Of a stretch of DNA of 64,000 bases, positions 10,055 to 20,176 are shown in pieces. Source of the stretch: Oligoflexia bacterium (GTDB lineage Bacteria > Bdellovibrionota > UBA1018); NCBI GenBank assembly GCA_014378465.1, contig JACMNQ010000018.1, positions 1-64,000 of the forward strand. Reading direction: 5' to 3'. The notes beneath the pieces are model-generated. The model saw nothing but the letters and a program-made list of their open reading frames with translations. It was not told the DNA's origin and did not search any database. The translations under genes and the position numbers were made by a program. Every line of letters begins with the position of its first letter. Position 1 is the first letter of the stretch.

Positions 10055-10747
10055 TTAGAACGTCACCCCTGCATGCAGGAGAAACGTCGTGTAAGTGCCG
10101 CCAATGTCCTTGGGGCCAACTTCAGTCATGCGGGTCGCACCGAACACATCATGAAAGCTGAGAGCGGCGCCAAAGAAAAGTTCGCGGGTGAGTTGAAGGT
10201 CAACACCCGGTCCTGCGTGAAGTCCGAAGAGAGTGGCACCCACGGATGAAGTGGGAGTGATTTCATAACTGGGCTTGTAGAACCCCAGTCCGACGATGAA
10301 GTACGGAATGACTTTATCGTACCAGCTGAGATTGGTTCTCAGACCGGTGAGCAGCGTGGTCATCGAGTACTTGCCTTCGGAGTGGCTGGAATGGCCGAGA
10401 CTTGCATCAAAGCCGAACATGTCGCTGACGCCATAGGTGTAGTGCATCTGTGCTCCGATGCTGTCTTCGTACTTGCTGGCGAGATCGCCCATCAGGAAGA
10501 CCTGACCGAGGTCGAGAGCGAAGTTGCTTGAACCAGGCGAAAAGGGAGTGATGTTCGCGTTACTGATGTTGTCGCGAACCTGGTTGGCTGGCCTGCGGTG
10601 TTGAGGAGCGGAATTGCCGCTGTCCGTAGCCCAGGTAGGCTTGTCATTCCAGGTGCTTGCAGCCGATGCGGAAAAAGAGAGGAGGAGTGAGGCGGAAACG
10701 CCCAGAAGAAGTGAAATGGAAAAGGAACGAGAAAGATTGAAGCGCAT
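10055..10747 (-). CDS. Putative outer-membrane beta-barrel protein (OmpA/OmpW-like size)
   Basis: A 230-residue protein with a signal peptide (SISLLLGVSASLLLSFSASA, cleavage near residue 29), then Gly- and aromatic-rich strands (GLRTNLSWYDKVIPYFIVGLGFY, shown as two neighbouring strands) and a terminal Phe (LLHAGVTF). Composition and length suit an eight-stranded barrel. Specific family membership is uncertain. It is convergent with hslO (33 bp apart). The 150 bp upstream is AT-rich and includes TATATT, which could be a -10 element, but no good -35 is visible. Confidence 0.72.
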   Translation of the reverse strand: MRFNLSRSFSISLLLGVSASLLLSFSASAASTWNDKPTWATDSGNSAPQHRRPANQVRDNISNANITPFSPGSSNFALDLGQVFLMGDLASKYEDSIGAQMHYTYGVSDMFGFDASLGHSSHSEGKYSMTTLLTGLRTNLSWYDKVIPYFIVGLGFYKPSYEITPTSSVGATLFGLHAGPGVDLQLTRELFFGAALSFHDVFGATRMTEVGPKDIGGTYTTFLLHAGVTF

Positions 10748-10898
10748 ACCGGACCCTCCGTAGTCTGCAACACAGCACCGAAATCATTTCGATGGCTTAA
10801 ATCAGTGTAGCGATCTTTCCTGAGGCACGCAAATCAATATAAAATCGTTACAATTTTACTGAAAGCGGCCTCAAGAAGTAGATCGATTCAATCAGAAA

Positions 10899-11282
10899 TT
10901 ACTGATTGATCGCTGGAGCGCGGTTGAGCGCAGCAGCTGGAGCGGTTGCATTCATGCTTGTAGCAGATGCATCTTTATCGAAGCTGACCATTTCAGAGCC
11001 GACTTTAGCCTGAATGTAGCCTGAGAAAGAGCCATCGCCGTGGCGAATGATTTCCTTAAGAAGCTCAACAGAAGGCTGAGTCTTCGCTTTCTTTTCGCTC
11101 TCATAGAGAAGCTGAGTCAAGGTGGATGCCGTGATGTCGTTCTTCGTCTTGTTGTCGATCACGCGGAGGTCTTCACCGCTTTTGATCATCTTTGCGATCT
11201 CGTCCAGAGTGACATAACTCGACTCATGGGTATCGTACAACTTGCGGTTCTGATAGCGTTTAATGATTTTCGTTTCTTTCAT
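10899..11282 (-). CDS. phaR: PhaR-like polyhydroxyalkanoate synthesis regulator (PHB_acc_N domain)
   Basis: The 127-residue protein begins with a nearly full PHB_acc_N DNA-binding domain: IKRYQNRKLYDTHESSYVTL, then IAKMIKSGEDLRVIDNKTK and STLTQLLYESE. In known PhaR proteins this domain binds DNA and PHA granules and represses phasin genes. The C-terminal tail is short and Ala/Asn-rich, so the second PHB_acc domain of longer homologues is absent. I start at 11282 because AGGGGGA precedes this ATG; the GTG at 11303 has no such site. No PHA synthase or phasin gene is in this window, so the PHA role is inferred from family alone. In other bacteria such stand-alone domains can control other targets. 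Confidence 0.8.
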   Translation of the reverse strand: MKETKIIKRYQNRKLYDTHESSYVTLDEIAKMIKSGEDLRVIDNKTKNDITASTLTQLLYESEKKAKTQPSVELLKEIIRHGDGSFSGYIQAKVGSEMVSFDKDASATSMNATAPAAALNRAPAINQ

Positions 11283-11831
11283 GATTCCCCCTAATCGAAT
11301 CACTTAATAGTTTACACATCGTTACATCAGTTCACAGTCGTGTCAGACCAGTCCCCCGGTAAACCGGGCTTCCTTTGTCTTACTTCAAGATCATCCCTAC
11401 AACATCTCTGCGGTAAGATGACTGACCTATCCACTTGTGCGTAACTGCTGAAATCATCCCCAGTCTTTAAAGTGCATTCGCTTCGCAAAGCGGGCAAATG
11501 AACCCTCATTCTGGAATCTGATCTCAAGCGCCCCTACGCTTGGTAGTCCTTTGTCACAATGTGTCAAAGACATACAATATGCCGAATAACAACCCACTGC
11601 ACTAAAGTCAAGGACGGGCCAAAAGCTTTTGTCGCTTTCCAGCATTCCTTGCCTAGCTAATTCCTATTCTGCATTTGGCGCACCCGCGTTAAAGCACAGA
11701 CTGTTCAGTAACGCAAGAGTGCCCAAGCACTTAGACCGTCTGCAGCTTTGCAGTTAGCGTTCCAAATAGAATAAGCTTCAGTTTTTTCCGAGGACACCGA
11801 TCCGTTCAGTAAGAAGGAAGGGATCAATCCC
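11283..11831. other. Non-coding interval between phaR-like and TPR lipoprotein genes
   Basis: About 550 bp without a convincing gene. Short minus-strand frames (11327-11527, 11454-11645) are Cys/Ser-rich with no ribosome-binding site. One small GC-rich dyad is visible, CCCGG-TAAA-CCGGG at 11355-11368. The last 20 bp contain GAAGGAAGGG, the ribosome-binding region for the gene at 11832. The region presumably holds divergent promoters, but no confident hexamer pair could be assigned. Confidence 0.5.
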
Positions 11832-13682
11832 ATGGAAAATGGCTTCTTGAGTCGTTCAATCGTAGTCACAGCAATCGCAATGGTCACGAGTACCGCGTGC
11901 GCTCATCGAGAATTCGTCAGGAACGACGAACCTCACCCCAACCGCGCTCCGGCCGGCCTTGAACAGAAGCCGATCCCTGCAGAGCCTCAGGACCTTACTG
12001 AGGATGCGAAGAAAAACTCCTCCGCAACAGCAACTTATCACTTTTCCATGGCCCAGGCCTACTCCGCTGAAGGAAATCCTGACCGCGCCATTGAAGAATA
12101 CAAGCTCACTTTGATGTTCGACAAGCATGCTCCCTTGGTTTTTGCGCGCCTCGCCACGGAGTACGTGAAAAAGGGAATGCTCACCGCTGCAATGGAAACG
12201 TGCAAAGAGGCATTGCAGCTCGATCCAAAGTACACGGATGCCCGCTTGATCCTGGCGGGGCTTTATTCTTCCACACACCAGACTGCTGAAGCTTTGGCTG
12301 AATACACTCAAATCCTGAAATACGACCCGTCTCACGAAGAAGCGGCCATGTATCAGGCCCAAGTCCTGATGGATGACGGAAAAGTGGATCAGGCCAACCG
12401 CAACCTCAAGGCTTTCGTCAAAAAGAACTCCGAGTCCGCACTTGCCTGGTATTACCTGGGGAGGGTCCAACAGAAGACCGGCCAGTATAAAGAAGCCGCC
12501 AAGGCCTACAAAAAGGCGATTGAGCTTCGCCCGAGCTTCTCACAGGCCACCCTTTCTCTGGGTTACCTTCATGAAGAGAACCATGCGAATGCGGAAGCGA
12601 TCACCGTTTACAGTGGGCTCTACGACCAGACCCAGGATTCAGTCGCCGCCAATCGATTGGCGACCCTTTATCTGAAGGCTGAAAAGTACAAAGAAGCCAT
12701 TCCTTACCTCGAAGCGATCGAAGCCACGGATCCAGATGACATGAACGTTCGCGTGAAGCTGGGCCTCATCCAGATGGAACTGAAGAACTATCCGAAGGCG
12801 ATTGGTATCTTCAAAGCCATTCTGAAAAAGGCACCCGAGTCTGAACGCATCCATTATTACCTGGGAAGCATCTACGAAGAGACCCAGCAGTATGAAGCTG
12901 CCGTGCAGGAACTGGCCGCGATTCCTTCTGAATCCAAACTCTTCAGCGATTCAGCCCTGCATGTGGGTTACCTCTACAAGCAACTCAACCGAAACGCCGA
13001 CGCCCAGGCCTTCATCACTCAGGCGATCGCCAGGTCACCGAAGGTTTCCGGATTTTACCTGTTTCAGGCCAGCCTCCACGAAGAAGCCAGGGACGTGAAC
13101 CAGGCCGTGGCCGTGATGGAGAAGGCTTCCCAGATCTTTCCGGAAGACGAGAAGGTCCTTTATTACATCGGCAGCCTCTATGATCGCCAGGGTCAGGTCG
13201 ATAAAGGTCTCGCCAAGATGGAGTCCCTCCTGCGAATCAATCCAAACAATGTGGATGCGCTCAATTACATCGGCTACACCTGGACGATGCGCGGAGTGCG
13301 CCTCAACGACGCTGAAAAACTTCTCAGACAGGCCGTCCGCCTGAAGCCTGACAACGGTTACATTCAAGACAGCTGGGGCTGGCATCTTTTTGTCAGAGGC
13401 AAGGTTGCCGAAGCCGTCGTGGAGCTGGAAAAAGCCGTGAAACTCAAGCCAGCCGAGTCGACCATTCTCGATCATCTCGCGGATGCCTATGCCAGAGCCA
13501 ACCTTCGTGAAAAGGCACTCCGCCAGTATGAAGAAGCGGTCCGATATGCTGAAGGCGCCGATGTCCGTCAGAAAATTTCCGCCAAGATGGAAAACCTGAA
13601 GAAGGAACTGGCTGATCGAAACGGAACGAACCGCGGCAAGACAAATCAGACCAGTGAGCGTATTCCTGCAAGCGATGAGTGA
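11832..13682 (+). CDS. TPR-repeat lipoprotein
   Basis: A 616-residue protein of about 14 tandem tetratricopeptide repeats. Each repeat is about 34 residues and carries the W/L-G-Y-A/P pattern, for example ALAEYTQILKYDPSHEEAAM and RAIEEYKLTLMFDKHAPLVF. The N-terminus is a signal peptide ending STAC (Cys23), a plausible lipobox, so it is likely anchored in the outer membrane facing the periplasm. The tail (last 25 residues) is polar. It is 22 bp upstream of the LolB-like lipoprotein gene. Paired TPR and LolB-like lipoproteins suggest a role in envelope assembly or lipoprotein handling, but this is inference. Confidence 0.9.
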   Translation: MENGFLSRSIVVTAIAMVTSTACAHREFVRNDEPHPNRAPAGLEQKPIPAEPQDLTEDAKKNSSATATYHFSMAQAYSAEGNPDRAIEEYKLTLMFDKHAPLVFARLATEYVKKGMLTAAMETCKEALQLDPKYTDARLILAGLYSSTHQTAEALAEYTQILKYDPSHEEAAMYQAQVLMDDGKVDQANRNLKAFVKKNSESALAWYYLGRVQQKTGQYKEAAKAYKKAIELRPSFSQATLSLGYLHEENHANAEAITVYSGLYDQTQDSVAANRLATLYLKAEKYKEAIPYLEAIEATDPDDMNVRVKLGLIQMELKNYPKAIGIFKAILKKAPESERIHYYLGSIYEETQQYEAAVQELAAIPSESKLFSDSALHVGYLYKQLNRNADAQAFITQAIARSPKVSGFYLFQASLHEEARDVNQAVAVMEKASQIFPEDEKVLYYIGSLYDRQGQVDKGLAKMESLLRINPNNVDALNYIGYTWTMRGVRLNDAEKLLRQAVRLKPDNGYIQDSWGWHLFVRGKVAEAVVELEKAVKLKPAESTILDHLADAYARANLREKALRQYEEAVRYAEGADVRQKISAKMENLKKELADRNGTNRGKTNQTSERIPASDE

Positions 13683-13704
13683 AGTTCTGGTGTAATTTTG
13701 TCAC

Positions 13705-14439
13705 ATGAAGACAGAATTCAGATTTGAAAATCGCTTTCTCGCGAGTGCAGTGCTGGCAGGTTTGTTTTTTGGAGCGTGCTCGACGGCACCGACTCAGAAA
13801 GCCAAAGACGCGGACACCCTCACTGAGCAGGCCTGCAGGGCAGGCAAGGACACGAAGAAAGTCACTGGATCAGTCTGGCTCAAGGCTGATTCGAAGGAAG
13901 CGTCCGGGCAATTTCCCGCTCAGGTCACGGTTGAGTCACCCGATCACCTCGTCATGGAAGTCACCAACCTGATCGGGGCCACCGAAGCGATCATTCGCGT
14001 GGAACATGAGCAGTACTCCATTGACATCCCTTCCAGGAAAAATCAGAAAGCTCAGGACGTGAAAGGCCAAGGCACGTGGGGCGGCATTCCCCTGCGATGG
14101 GCCACGGATCTCTTTCTGGGCAAAATTCCCTGCCCGAGTCCAGAAGTGCTCAAGCAGTCGAGTCGCCTCGTGTCTCCTGACGGAAATCTCGTCATTCAAA
14201 CTCCCCAGAAGGAGTTCTATGAATACTCCTTCGGCGAGAATGGCCAAGATGCAGTGCCCCAGTCGTTGCACTATGAATCAAAGACCGTCGCATCCGCCGG
14301 TAAAGCGGCGTCCGTTCTCAGAGTGGATTTCAAATTCGAGGATCCCGAGCCGAAAACTTTGAGTCCGCGAAAGTGGGAAGCGAAATCCGACCGCGGAGAA
14401 GTGCGAGTCCGGTGGAAAGATCGCGCCGTGTCGCATTGA
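13705..14439 (+). CDS. LolB-like outer-membrane lipoprotein
   Basis: A 244-residue lipoprotein with signal sequence and lipobox FGAC (Cys25). The mature part has the fold pattern of LolB/LppX-type lipid-binding proteins. It contains VTGSVWLKA as the first strand, VESPDHLVMEVTNLIGATEAIIRV as strands two to four (given as one stretch only in part), and YSIDIPS then GIPLRWATDLFLGKIPC. This resembles LolB or DUF4292 proteins that accept lipoproteins or lipids in the periplasm. Identity is below what would allow the lolB name. There is no clear ribosome-binding site. It lies between the TPR lipoprotein gene and the Opp operon. Confidence 0.65.
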   Translation: MKTEFRFENRFLASAVLAGLFFGACSTAPTQKAKDADTLTEQACRAGKDTKKVTGSVWLKADSKEASGQFPAQVTVESPDHLVMEVTNLIGATEAIIRVEHEQYSIDIPSRKNQKAQDVKGQGTWGGIPLRWATDLFLGKIPCPSPEVLKQSSRLVSPDGNLVIQTPQKEFYEYSFGENGQDAVPQSLHYESKTVASAGKAASVLRVDFKFEDPEPKTLSPRKWEAKSDRGEVRVRWKDRAVSH

Positions 14440-14464
14440 CAGTCCACAAGACATCGGCTAGCTA
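14436..14464 (+). promoter_or_regulatory. Candidate promoter of the opp operon
   Basis: TTGACA (14436-14441) overlaps the stop codon of the LolB-like gene, with TAGCTA 17 bp later (14459-14464). The predicted start falls at or next to the ATG at 14471, and no ribosome-binding site precedes that ATG, which would suit a leaderless transcript. The -35 is perfect; the -10 matches three of six. Confidence 0.4.
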
Positions 14465-14470
14465 TTTTAT

Positions 14471-16249
14471 ATGAAAACGTTGAATCTTCGAAAACTGGTT
14501 TCATCCTTAACTCTCGTGGCATTGGCTACGGGCTCAGTTCTCATCGGCTCCGCCTGCACCACCAAAAGAGCGGACTCCGGCAACACTCTCAATCTCGTCA
14601 GTACAGCGAAGATCAAAGGGATCGATCCGGCTCATGCGGACGATCTCTACAGTGGTCTTGAAGTCGGGAGAGTTTTCGAAGGACTTCTTCAGTACAGTTA
14701 CCTCAAGCGTCCCTATGTGCTTGAGCCGCTTCTCGCCGAATCGATGCCGGAAATGGGCGCGGACGGCAAGACCTACACGATTCATCTGAAGAAGGGCGTG
14801 CTCTTTCAGGATGACAAGGCCTTCAAGGCCACTCAGGGCAAGGGCCGTGAAATGACCGCCGAAGACGTGGTTTTCACTTTCAAGCGCCTCGCCGATCCCA
14901 AGCTTTCTTCTGCCGGTTGGTGGTTGATTGATGGCAAGATCGTTGGAATCAATGAGTGGCATGACGCTGCAACGAAGGCAGGCAAGGCTGACTATGCGGC
15001 TGCAGTCGAAGGTCTGAAGGTCATTGACCCGCATACCGTTCAGATCAAACTCAATCAGCATTCCTTCCAGTTTCTCTATACCCTCGCCATGCCTCAGGCA
15101 GGTATCGTTCCTCATGAAGCGGTGGAGCTTTATGGCGATGAGTTTCTCAATCATCCAGTCGGAACCGGCCCTTTCAAGCTTGAAGATTTCAATCCGGCTT
15201 CAAAAATCAGTTACGTGAGAAACCCGACTTACCGCAAGGAAGTGTTTCCAAGCGAAGGTGAAGCCGGAGACAAGGAAGCGGGTCTGCTCGCGGATGCCGG
15301 CAAACCGCTCCCGTTTGCGGACCGTGTCGTCGTCCAGATCATCACTGAAACTCAGCCCCAGTGGCTGAATTTTCTCCAGGGCAAGCTTGATGTCTCACCC
15401 ATTCCGAAAGACAACTTCGCCCAGGCCATCGTGGGTCAGGAACTGTCTCCTGAGCTGAAGGCCAAGAACATGAAGCTGCACAAGATGGCTCAGATCGAAG
15501 TCACTCACACGACTTTCAACATGGCGGATCCGATCGTGGGCAAGAACAGGCTCCTTCGTCAGGCGATCAGCACCGCATTTGATCAGACTGCCTACAATGA
15601 GACTTTCTACAATGGACGCGCCATCGAAGCTCAGGGCCCGATTCCTCCGGGTCTTGCCGGCTATGATCCCAGCTTCAAGAATCCTTACCGTCAGTTCAAT
15701 CTCGCCAAAGCGAAAGAACTCATGTCAAAGGCCGGATACCCTGAAGGCAAGGGTTTGCCAGTTCTCGAATACCTCACGTTGGCCGATAGCACTTCTCGTC
15801 AGGGAACTGAATTTTTCGAGCGTGCTCTGGCGCCTCTCGGAATCAAGCTCAAAGTCTCGACCTTTTCATGGCCTGAGTTCAATGCAGCTCTGAAAAACAA
15901 GAAAGGCCAGATGTGGTCTTTCGCATGGGGCGCGGATTATCCGGATGCCGAAAATTTCCTGCAGCTCTTCTACAGCAAGAACATGTCGCCGGGTCCAAAC
16001 GATTCAAACTACTCCAATCCTGAGTTTGACAGAATGTACGAAAAATCATTGACGATGAAGGACAGCCCGGAGCGTACCGCTCTCTATCAGTCGATGGTCA
16101 AAGTGCTGGTCGAAGACTGTCCTTGGATTTTTGATGCTCATCGTCTAGCATTTACGTTGACCCAACCCTGGATCAAAAATTACAAGCCTCATGATCTGGA
16201 TCATGGTCGTTCCAAGTATTTAAGAATTGATGGTTCTCTCAAGAAGTAG
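14471..16249 (+). CDS. Peptide ABC transporter substrate-binding lipoprotein (SBP family 5)
   Basis: The 592-residue protein is the extracytoplasmic receptor of a peptide importer. Its signal peptide ends in the lipobox GSAC (Cys29). The family-5 solute-binding signature follows: FEGLLQYSYL, LLAESMPEMGADGKTYTIHL, FQDDKAF, and MTAEDVVFTFKRLADP. Further conserved parts are NHPVGTGPFKLEDF and the C-terminal WGADYPDAENFLQLFY, which matches the DppA/OppA W-x-x-DYPDP/AxNF motif. It is the first gene of a five-gene operon with both permeases and both ATPases. Which peptides it binds cannot be told. The spacing to the first permease is 27 bp. Confidence 0.95.
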   Translation: MKTLNLRKLVSSLTLVALATGSVLIGSACTTKRADSGNTLNLVSTAKIKGIDPAHADDLYSGLEVGRVFEGLLQYSYLKRPYVLEPLLAESMPEMGADGKTYTIHLKKGVLFQDDKAFKATQGKGREMTAEDVVFTFKRLADPKLSSAGWWLIDGKIVGINEWHDAATKAGKADYAAAVEGLKVIDPHTVQIKLNQHSFQFLYTLAMPQAGIVPHEAVELYGDEFLNHPVGTGPFKLEDFNPASKISYVRNPTYRKEVFPSEGEAGDKEAGLLADAGKPLPFADRVVVQIITETQPQWLNFLQGKLDVSPIPKDNFAQAIVGQELSPELKAKNMKLHKMAQIEVTHTTFNMADPIVGKNRLLRQAISTAFDQTAYNETFYNGRAIEAQGPIPPGLAGYDPSFKNPYRQFNLAKAKELMSKAGYPEGKGLPVLEYLTLADSTSRQGTEFFERALAPLGIKLKVSTFSWPEFNAALKNKKGQMWSFAWGADYPDAENFLQLFYSKNMSPGPNDSNYSNPEFDRMYEKSLTMKDSPERTALYQSMVKVLVEDCPWIFDAHRLAFTLTQPWIKNYKPHDLDHGRSKYLRIDGSLKK

Positions 16250-16276
16250 AGAGCAGCCTGAGAGCGGGGAGCTCGC

Positions 16277-17212
16277 ATGTTTGTCCATATCGTTCGGAAA
16301 CTGATCGGAGTCATTCCGATCATTTTTGGGGTCGCACTCGTCATCTTCATTCTTCTGAATGTCGTCGGTGGGGATCCCACGTATCAGATGGTAGGCAAGC
16401 ACGCGACCGTGCATCAGATCGAGGAGCTCAGGCATGAGTACGGCTTTGATCTGCCCAAGCCCGTGCAGTTCGTCCAGTACTTGAAACAGATCGTCACTTT
16501 CGACTACGGCCGCAGCTACGCGACCAAACAGCGCATCAGTGACATGATCGTGGGCGGCATCGGACCGACCCTGACTCTCGCGATCCCCGCTTTCATTCTC
16601 ACGACCTTCATCGCTCTCTGCATTGGCTTATTGGTGGCTTACTACCGGGGGAAATGGATCGACAAGGTCACCGTCGTCTTCTGCGTCTTCGGGATGAGTC
16701 TGTCGAGTCTGGCCTATATCCTGTTCGGTCAGTACTTCTTCGCTTACAAGTTGGGATGGTTTCCGATCTCGGGCTATGAGTCTGGAATGCTGGAGCGTTT
16801 TCAGTACGTCGCGATGCCGATTCTGATCTGGGTCATCGTGAGTCTGGGGTATGATGTCCGATTTTTCAGAACGGCCATTCTGGAAGAAACCAATCAGGAC
16901 TACGTGCGCACGGCGCGCGCCAAAGGGTTGACCGAACCGCGAGTGTTCTTCAAGCATGTTCTCAAGAACAGCATGGTTCCGATCGTGACCAACATCGTGA
17001 TCGAAATTCCTCTTTTGATTCTGGGCTCATTTCTGCTGGAAAGTTTTTTCGGGATCCCGGGCCTCGGCAGCATCACGATGGACGCCATTCACAACAGCGA
17101 CTTTCCGGTGATCAAAGCGATGACCACACTGCAGTCTCTGCTCTTTATTTTTGGTAATCTCGCCACTGACGTCATTTACACGCTGGTCGACCCAAGGGTG
17201 AAACTCTCATGA
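16277..17212 (+). CDS. oppB: Peptide ABC transporter permease, DppB/OppB type
   Basis: A 311-residue inner-membrane permease with about six helices. It begins with the typical HIVRKLIGVIPIIFGVALVI and has the large periplasmic loop after the first helix. The EAA motif is visible as DYVRTARAKGLTEPRVFFKH, the surface that contacts the ATPases. A ribosome-binding site GGGGAG precedes the ATG. The stop overlaps the next start (ATGA at 17209-17212), so translation of the two permeases is coupled. It pairs with the following DppC/OppC-type subunit. Opp versus Dpp cannot be settled from sequence. Confidence 0.94.
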   Translation: MFVHIVRKLIGVIPIIFGVALVIFILLNVVGGDPTYQMVGKHATVHQIEELRHEYGFDLPKPVQFVQYLKQIVTFDYGRSYATKQRISDMIVGGIGPTLTLAIPAFILTTFIALCIGLLVAYYRGKWIDKVTVVFCVFGMSLSSLAYILFGQYFFAYKLGWFPISGYESGMLERFQYVAMPILIWVIVSLGYDVRFFRTAILEETNQDYVRTARAKGLTEPRVFFKHVLKNSMVPIVTNIVIEIPLLILGSFLLESFFGIPGLGSITMDAIHNSDFPVIKAMTTLQSLLFIFGNLATDVIYTLVDPRVKLS

Positions 17213-18105
17213 GTACCGCATCTGCAACCACTGCTGATCTGAAGCCCATGCCTCAGGGCCGAAGTCTGATGAGTGACGCTCTCGCGCGACTGAAGAAGGA
17301 CCGCCTGGCCATTCTCTGCACCGCGATCATCGTCATTTACGCCTTGATTGCCCTCGCCGCTCAGTTCGGGCTCATCGCGACGCCCTGGGATGTCGTGGTA
17401 GGCAAGGCTTATCAGCCGCCGTCGTTTGATTCGTTGCCGCTCTGTCTGGGTACGGACATTTTCGGTCGCAGCGTCTTTTACAAGGTCATCCACGGGACCC
17501 GAATCGCCATGAGCGTGGGTCTGGTCGCTTCCCTGATCAGTATCCCGATCGGAGTCTTTCTCGGCGCGATCGCAGGTTACTTTGGCGGCTGGATCGATGA
17601 ACTCGTGGTCTGGTTCTACACGACCCTTTCCTCGATTCCGAACATCATGCTGCTCGTGGCGATCACCTTCGCTCTCGGCAAGGGACTGACTGCGATCTAT
17701 TTCGCGCTGGGTTCGACAGCCTGGATCGGTCTCGCTCGCGTGATCCGCGGGGAATTCATCAAACACAAGAACCGGGATTACGTCATTGCGGCGGACAGCC
17801 TGGGCGCGACTCATGCTTCACGAATCTTCAAACACATCCTGCCGAACGTCTCTCACTTCGTGATCATCAATCTGTCCCTCCAGTTCGTTTCGGCGATCAA
17901 ATCCGAAGTGATTCTCTCTTTTCTGGGGTTGGGAGTGCAGGGACAGCCCAGCTGGGGCGTGATGATCGATGATGCCAAGCTCGAGCTTTCTCGCGGCGTC
18001 TGGTGGCAGCTTGCCGGTGCCACGATTGGAATGTTCTTTGTCGTACTGGCGTTCAATATTTTAGGCGACTCACTGCGTGATGCGCTGGATCCGAAAATTA
18101 AGTAG
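17209..18105 (+). CDS. oppC: Peptide ABC transporter permease, DppC/OppC type
   Basis: A 298-residue permease. The N-terminal cytoplasmic OppC_N segment (SDALARLKKDRLAILCTAII) leads into the first helix. The LGTDIFGRSVF motif is diagnostic for this subfamily. The EAA loop reads DYVIAADSLGATHASRIFKH. About six membrane helices are predicted, ending at LAFNILGDSLRDALDPK, which is the family's typical C-terminus. It overlaps the previous gene by 4 bp and precedes the first ATPase by 24 bp. Confidence 0.95.
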   Translation: MSTASATTADLKPMPQGRSLMSDALARLKKDRLAILCTAIIVIYALIALAAQFGLIATPWDVVVGKAYQPPSFDSLPLCLGTDIFGRSVFYKVIHGTRIAMSVGLVASLISIPIGVFLGAIAGYFGGWIDELVVWFYTTLSSIPNIMLLVAITFALGKGLTAIYFALGSTAWIGLARVIRGEFIKHKNRDYVIAADSLGATHASRIFKHILPNVSHFVIINLSLQFVSAIKSEVILSFLGLGVQGQPSWGVMIDDAKLELSRGVWWQLAGATIGMFFVVLAFNILGDSLRDALDPKIK

Positions 18106-18129
18106 ATCTGTCAAGGTGGGGATGCAGCT

Positions 18130-19140
18130 ATGAGCGACAAGATTCTCGAAGTGAAAAATTTGCAGACCTCCTTCTTCACCGAAGAAGGTGAAGTCAAAGC
18201 GGTCGACGATGTCAGCTTCAGTGTCTACAAGGGCAAGACCCTCGGCATCGTCGGTGAGTCGGGCTCTGGCAAAAGTGTGACCAGCCTCTCCATCATGCGC
18301 CTGATCCCGGATCCACCGGGAAAAGTCATGAAAGGCGAGATCCTTTATGAAGGCAAAGATCTCCTGAAACTCGCTCCATCGGAAATGAGAAAGATCCGTG
18401 GGAATGAAATTTCCATGATCTTTCAGGAGCCGATGACCTCGCTCAATCCGGTCTTCACCATCGGAAACCAGATCTGTGAAGCGATCGCCCTTCATCAGAA
18501 GCTGCCCAAAAATGAAGTTCGCGCCAAAGCGATCGAAATGCTCAAGCTCGTGGGCATTCCGTCGCCTGAGACTCGCATTGATGATTATCCGCATCAGCTC
18601 TCGGGTGGGATGAGGCAGCGAGTGATGATCGCGATGGCGCTCTCCTGTGATCCGAGCATCCTCATCGCCGATGAACCGACCACCGCTCTCGATGTGACGA
18701 TTCAGGCGCAGATCCTGGATCTCCTCGCTGGACTGCAGGCCAAAGTCGGGATGGCGATGATCCTGATCACTCACGATCTCGGGGTCGTGGCCGAAGTGGC
18801 TGACGAAGTCGTGGTCATGTACGCCGGCCGCGTGGTCGAGCAGGGGACCGTGAACGAACTTTTCAAGAATCCAAAGCACCCTTATACGAAGGGTCTTTTG
18901 AACAGCATTCCGACTTTGAGCAAGGATCCGACCGGCAAGATCAAGAAGAAGAGACTGGAAACGATCCCGGGGATCGTGCCGAGTCTGCTACACTTGCCGC
19001 AGGGTTGCCGTTTTCAGGACCGCTGTTCCTACGTGATTGATGCCTGCCGCGGAAAAGAGCCGGATCTGCGCCAGGTCGCGAGCGTGACTGGAGCCAATCC
19101 AGAGATGCCGCATGCGATTCGCTGCGTGAGGGATATTTAA
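18130..19140 (+). CDS. oppD: Peptide ABC transporter ATPase, OppD/DppD type
   Basis: A 336-residue ATPase that powers the importer. The Walker A motif is GESGSGKS (residues 42-49), the Q-loop [11 protein letters not shown], the signature LSGGMRQRV (157-165), and Walker [13 protein letters not shown] (about 177-188). The H-loop is LITHDLGVV. The C-terminal oligopeptide extension holds the Cys cluster [18 protein letters not shown], which in some family members binds an iron-sulfur cluster. The stop TAA abuts directly the ATG of the next gene (19141). Confidence 0.96.
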   Translation: MSDKILEVKNLQTSFFTEEGEVKAVDDVSFSVYKGKTLGIVGESGSGKSVTSLSIMRLIPDPPGKVMKGEILYEGKDLLKLAPSEMRKIRGNEISMIFQEPMTSLNPVFTIGNQICEAIALHQKLPKNEVRAKAIEMLKLVGIPSPETRIDDYPHQLSGGMRQRVMIAMALSCDPSILIADEPTTALDVTIQAQILDLLAGLQAKVGMAMILITHDLGVVAEVADEVVVMYAGRVVEQGTVNELFKNPKHPYTKGLLNSIPTLSKDPTGKIKKKRLETIPGIVPSLLHLPQGCRFQDRCSYVIDACRGKEPDLRQVASVTGANPEMPHAIRCVRDI

Positions 19141-20151
19141 ATGAGCCAAGCACCCACGACCATGCAGACTGGCGAGACCATCCTTTCGGTCCGCAATCTC
19201 GTCAAACGGTTTCCGATCAAGGGCGGAATCTTCTCGCGTGAAGTCGCCAGCGTGAAAGCGGTTTCTGACATTTCCTTTGACATCAAAAAGGGCGAGACTC
19301 TGGGCCTCGTGGGCGAGTCCGGTTGCGGCAAGTCCACACTGGGTCGCTGCATCCTGCGCCTGATCGAGCCGACGAGTGGACAGGTTTTTTTCAAAGGCCA
19401 GGACATCACGAAAATTTCACCGACCGAAATGAGAAAACTGCGTCGCAACATGCAGATCATCTTTCAGGATCCGTATGCTTCACTCAATCCCCGCATGACC
19501 GTCGAAGACATCCTGATGGAGCCTCTTGAGATTCATGGGATCGGCACGAGCAGGCGTGAGCGCATTGAACGCATTTTCAAGCTCCTGGACCTCTGCGGAC
19601 TTCGGCGTGAAGCGATCGCTCGTTATCCGCATGAGTTTTCGGGCGGCCAACGTCAGCGCATCTGCATCGCTCGGGCTCTTGCCGTCGAGCCGGAATTCAT
19701 CGTCTGCGATGAACCTGTATCAGCACTCGACGTCTCCATTCAGGCTCAGATCGTGAATCTGATGCAGGATCTGCAGAAGGAGCTGGGTCTCACCTATCTC
19801 TTCATCGCCCATGACCTGAAAGTGGTCGAACACATTTCCAATCGCGTCGCGGTGATGTATCTGGGCAAGATGGCGGAGATCGCTGACGCCGAGGAGCTTT
19901 ACACCAGTCCAAGACATCCCTACACCAAGGCCCTCCTGTCGGCGATTCCGATTCCGGATCCGTCCTACAAAAAGGAGCGGATCATTCTGAGAGGCGACGT
20001 TCCATCACCCCTGAATCCGCCTTCGGGCTGTTACTTTCATCCGCGCTGTCCGGAAGCGCGCGAAAACTGCAAGACTCAGTTCCCTGAACTCCGGGACCTC
20101 AAGCAGCTGAGCGAGACTCCTCATCGCGGCGCCTGCCACTACGCGGAGTAA
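19141..20151 (+). CDS. oppF: Peptide ABC transporter ATPase, OppF/DppF type
   Basis: A 336-residue partner ATPase. Walker A is GESGCGKS (58-65), the Q-loop [15 protein letters not shown], the signature FSGGQRQRI, Walker [13 protein letters not shown] and H-loop FIAHDLKVV. The C-terminal oligo_HPY region has [18 protein letters not shown], again with the Cys pattern. It forms a heterodimer with the preceding subunit. It is the last gene of the operon and is followed by a hairpin at 20177-20199. Confidence 0.96.
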   Translation: MSQAPTTMQTGETILSVRNLVKRFPIKGGIFSREVASVKAVSDISFDIKKGETLGLVGESGCGKSTLGRCILRLIEPTSGQVFFKGQDITKISPTEMRKLRRNMQIIFQDPYASLNPRMTVEDILMEPLEIHGIGTSRRERIERIFKLLDLCGLRREAIARYPHEFSGGQRQRICIARALAVEPEFIVCDEPVSALDVSIQAQIVNLMQDLQKELGLTYLFIAHDLKVVEHISNRVAVMYLGKMAEIADAEELYTSPRHPYTKALLSAIPIPDPSYKKERIILRGDVPSPLNPPSGCYFHPRCPEARENCKTQFPELRDLKQLSETPHRGACHYAE

Positions 20152-20176
20152 CAGTTTCGTATATCCTTGATGTCTC

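Noticed and set aside
11355-11368. CCCGG-TAAA-CCGGG dyad as a terminator
   Set aside because: Stem is only 5 bp, no T run follows on either strand and no gene ends nearby.
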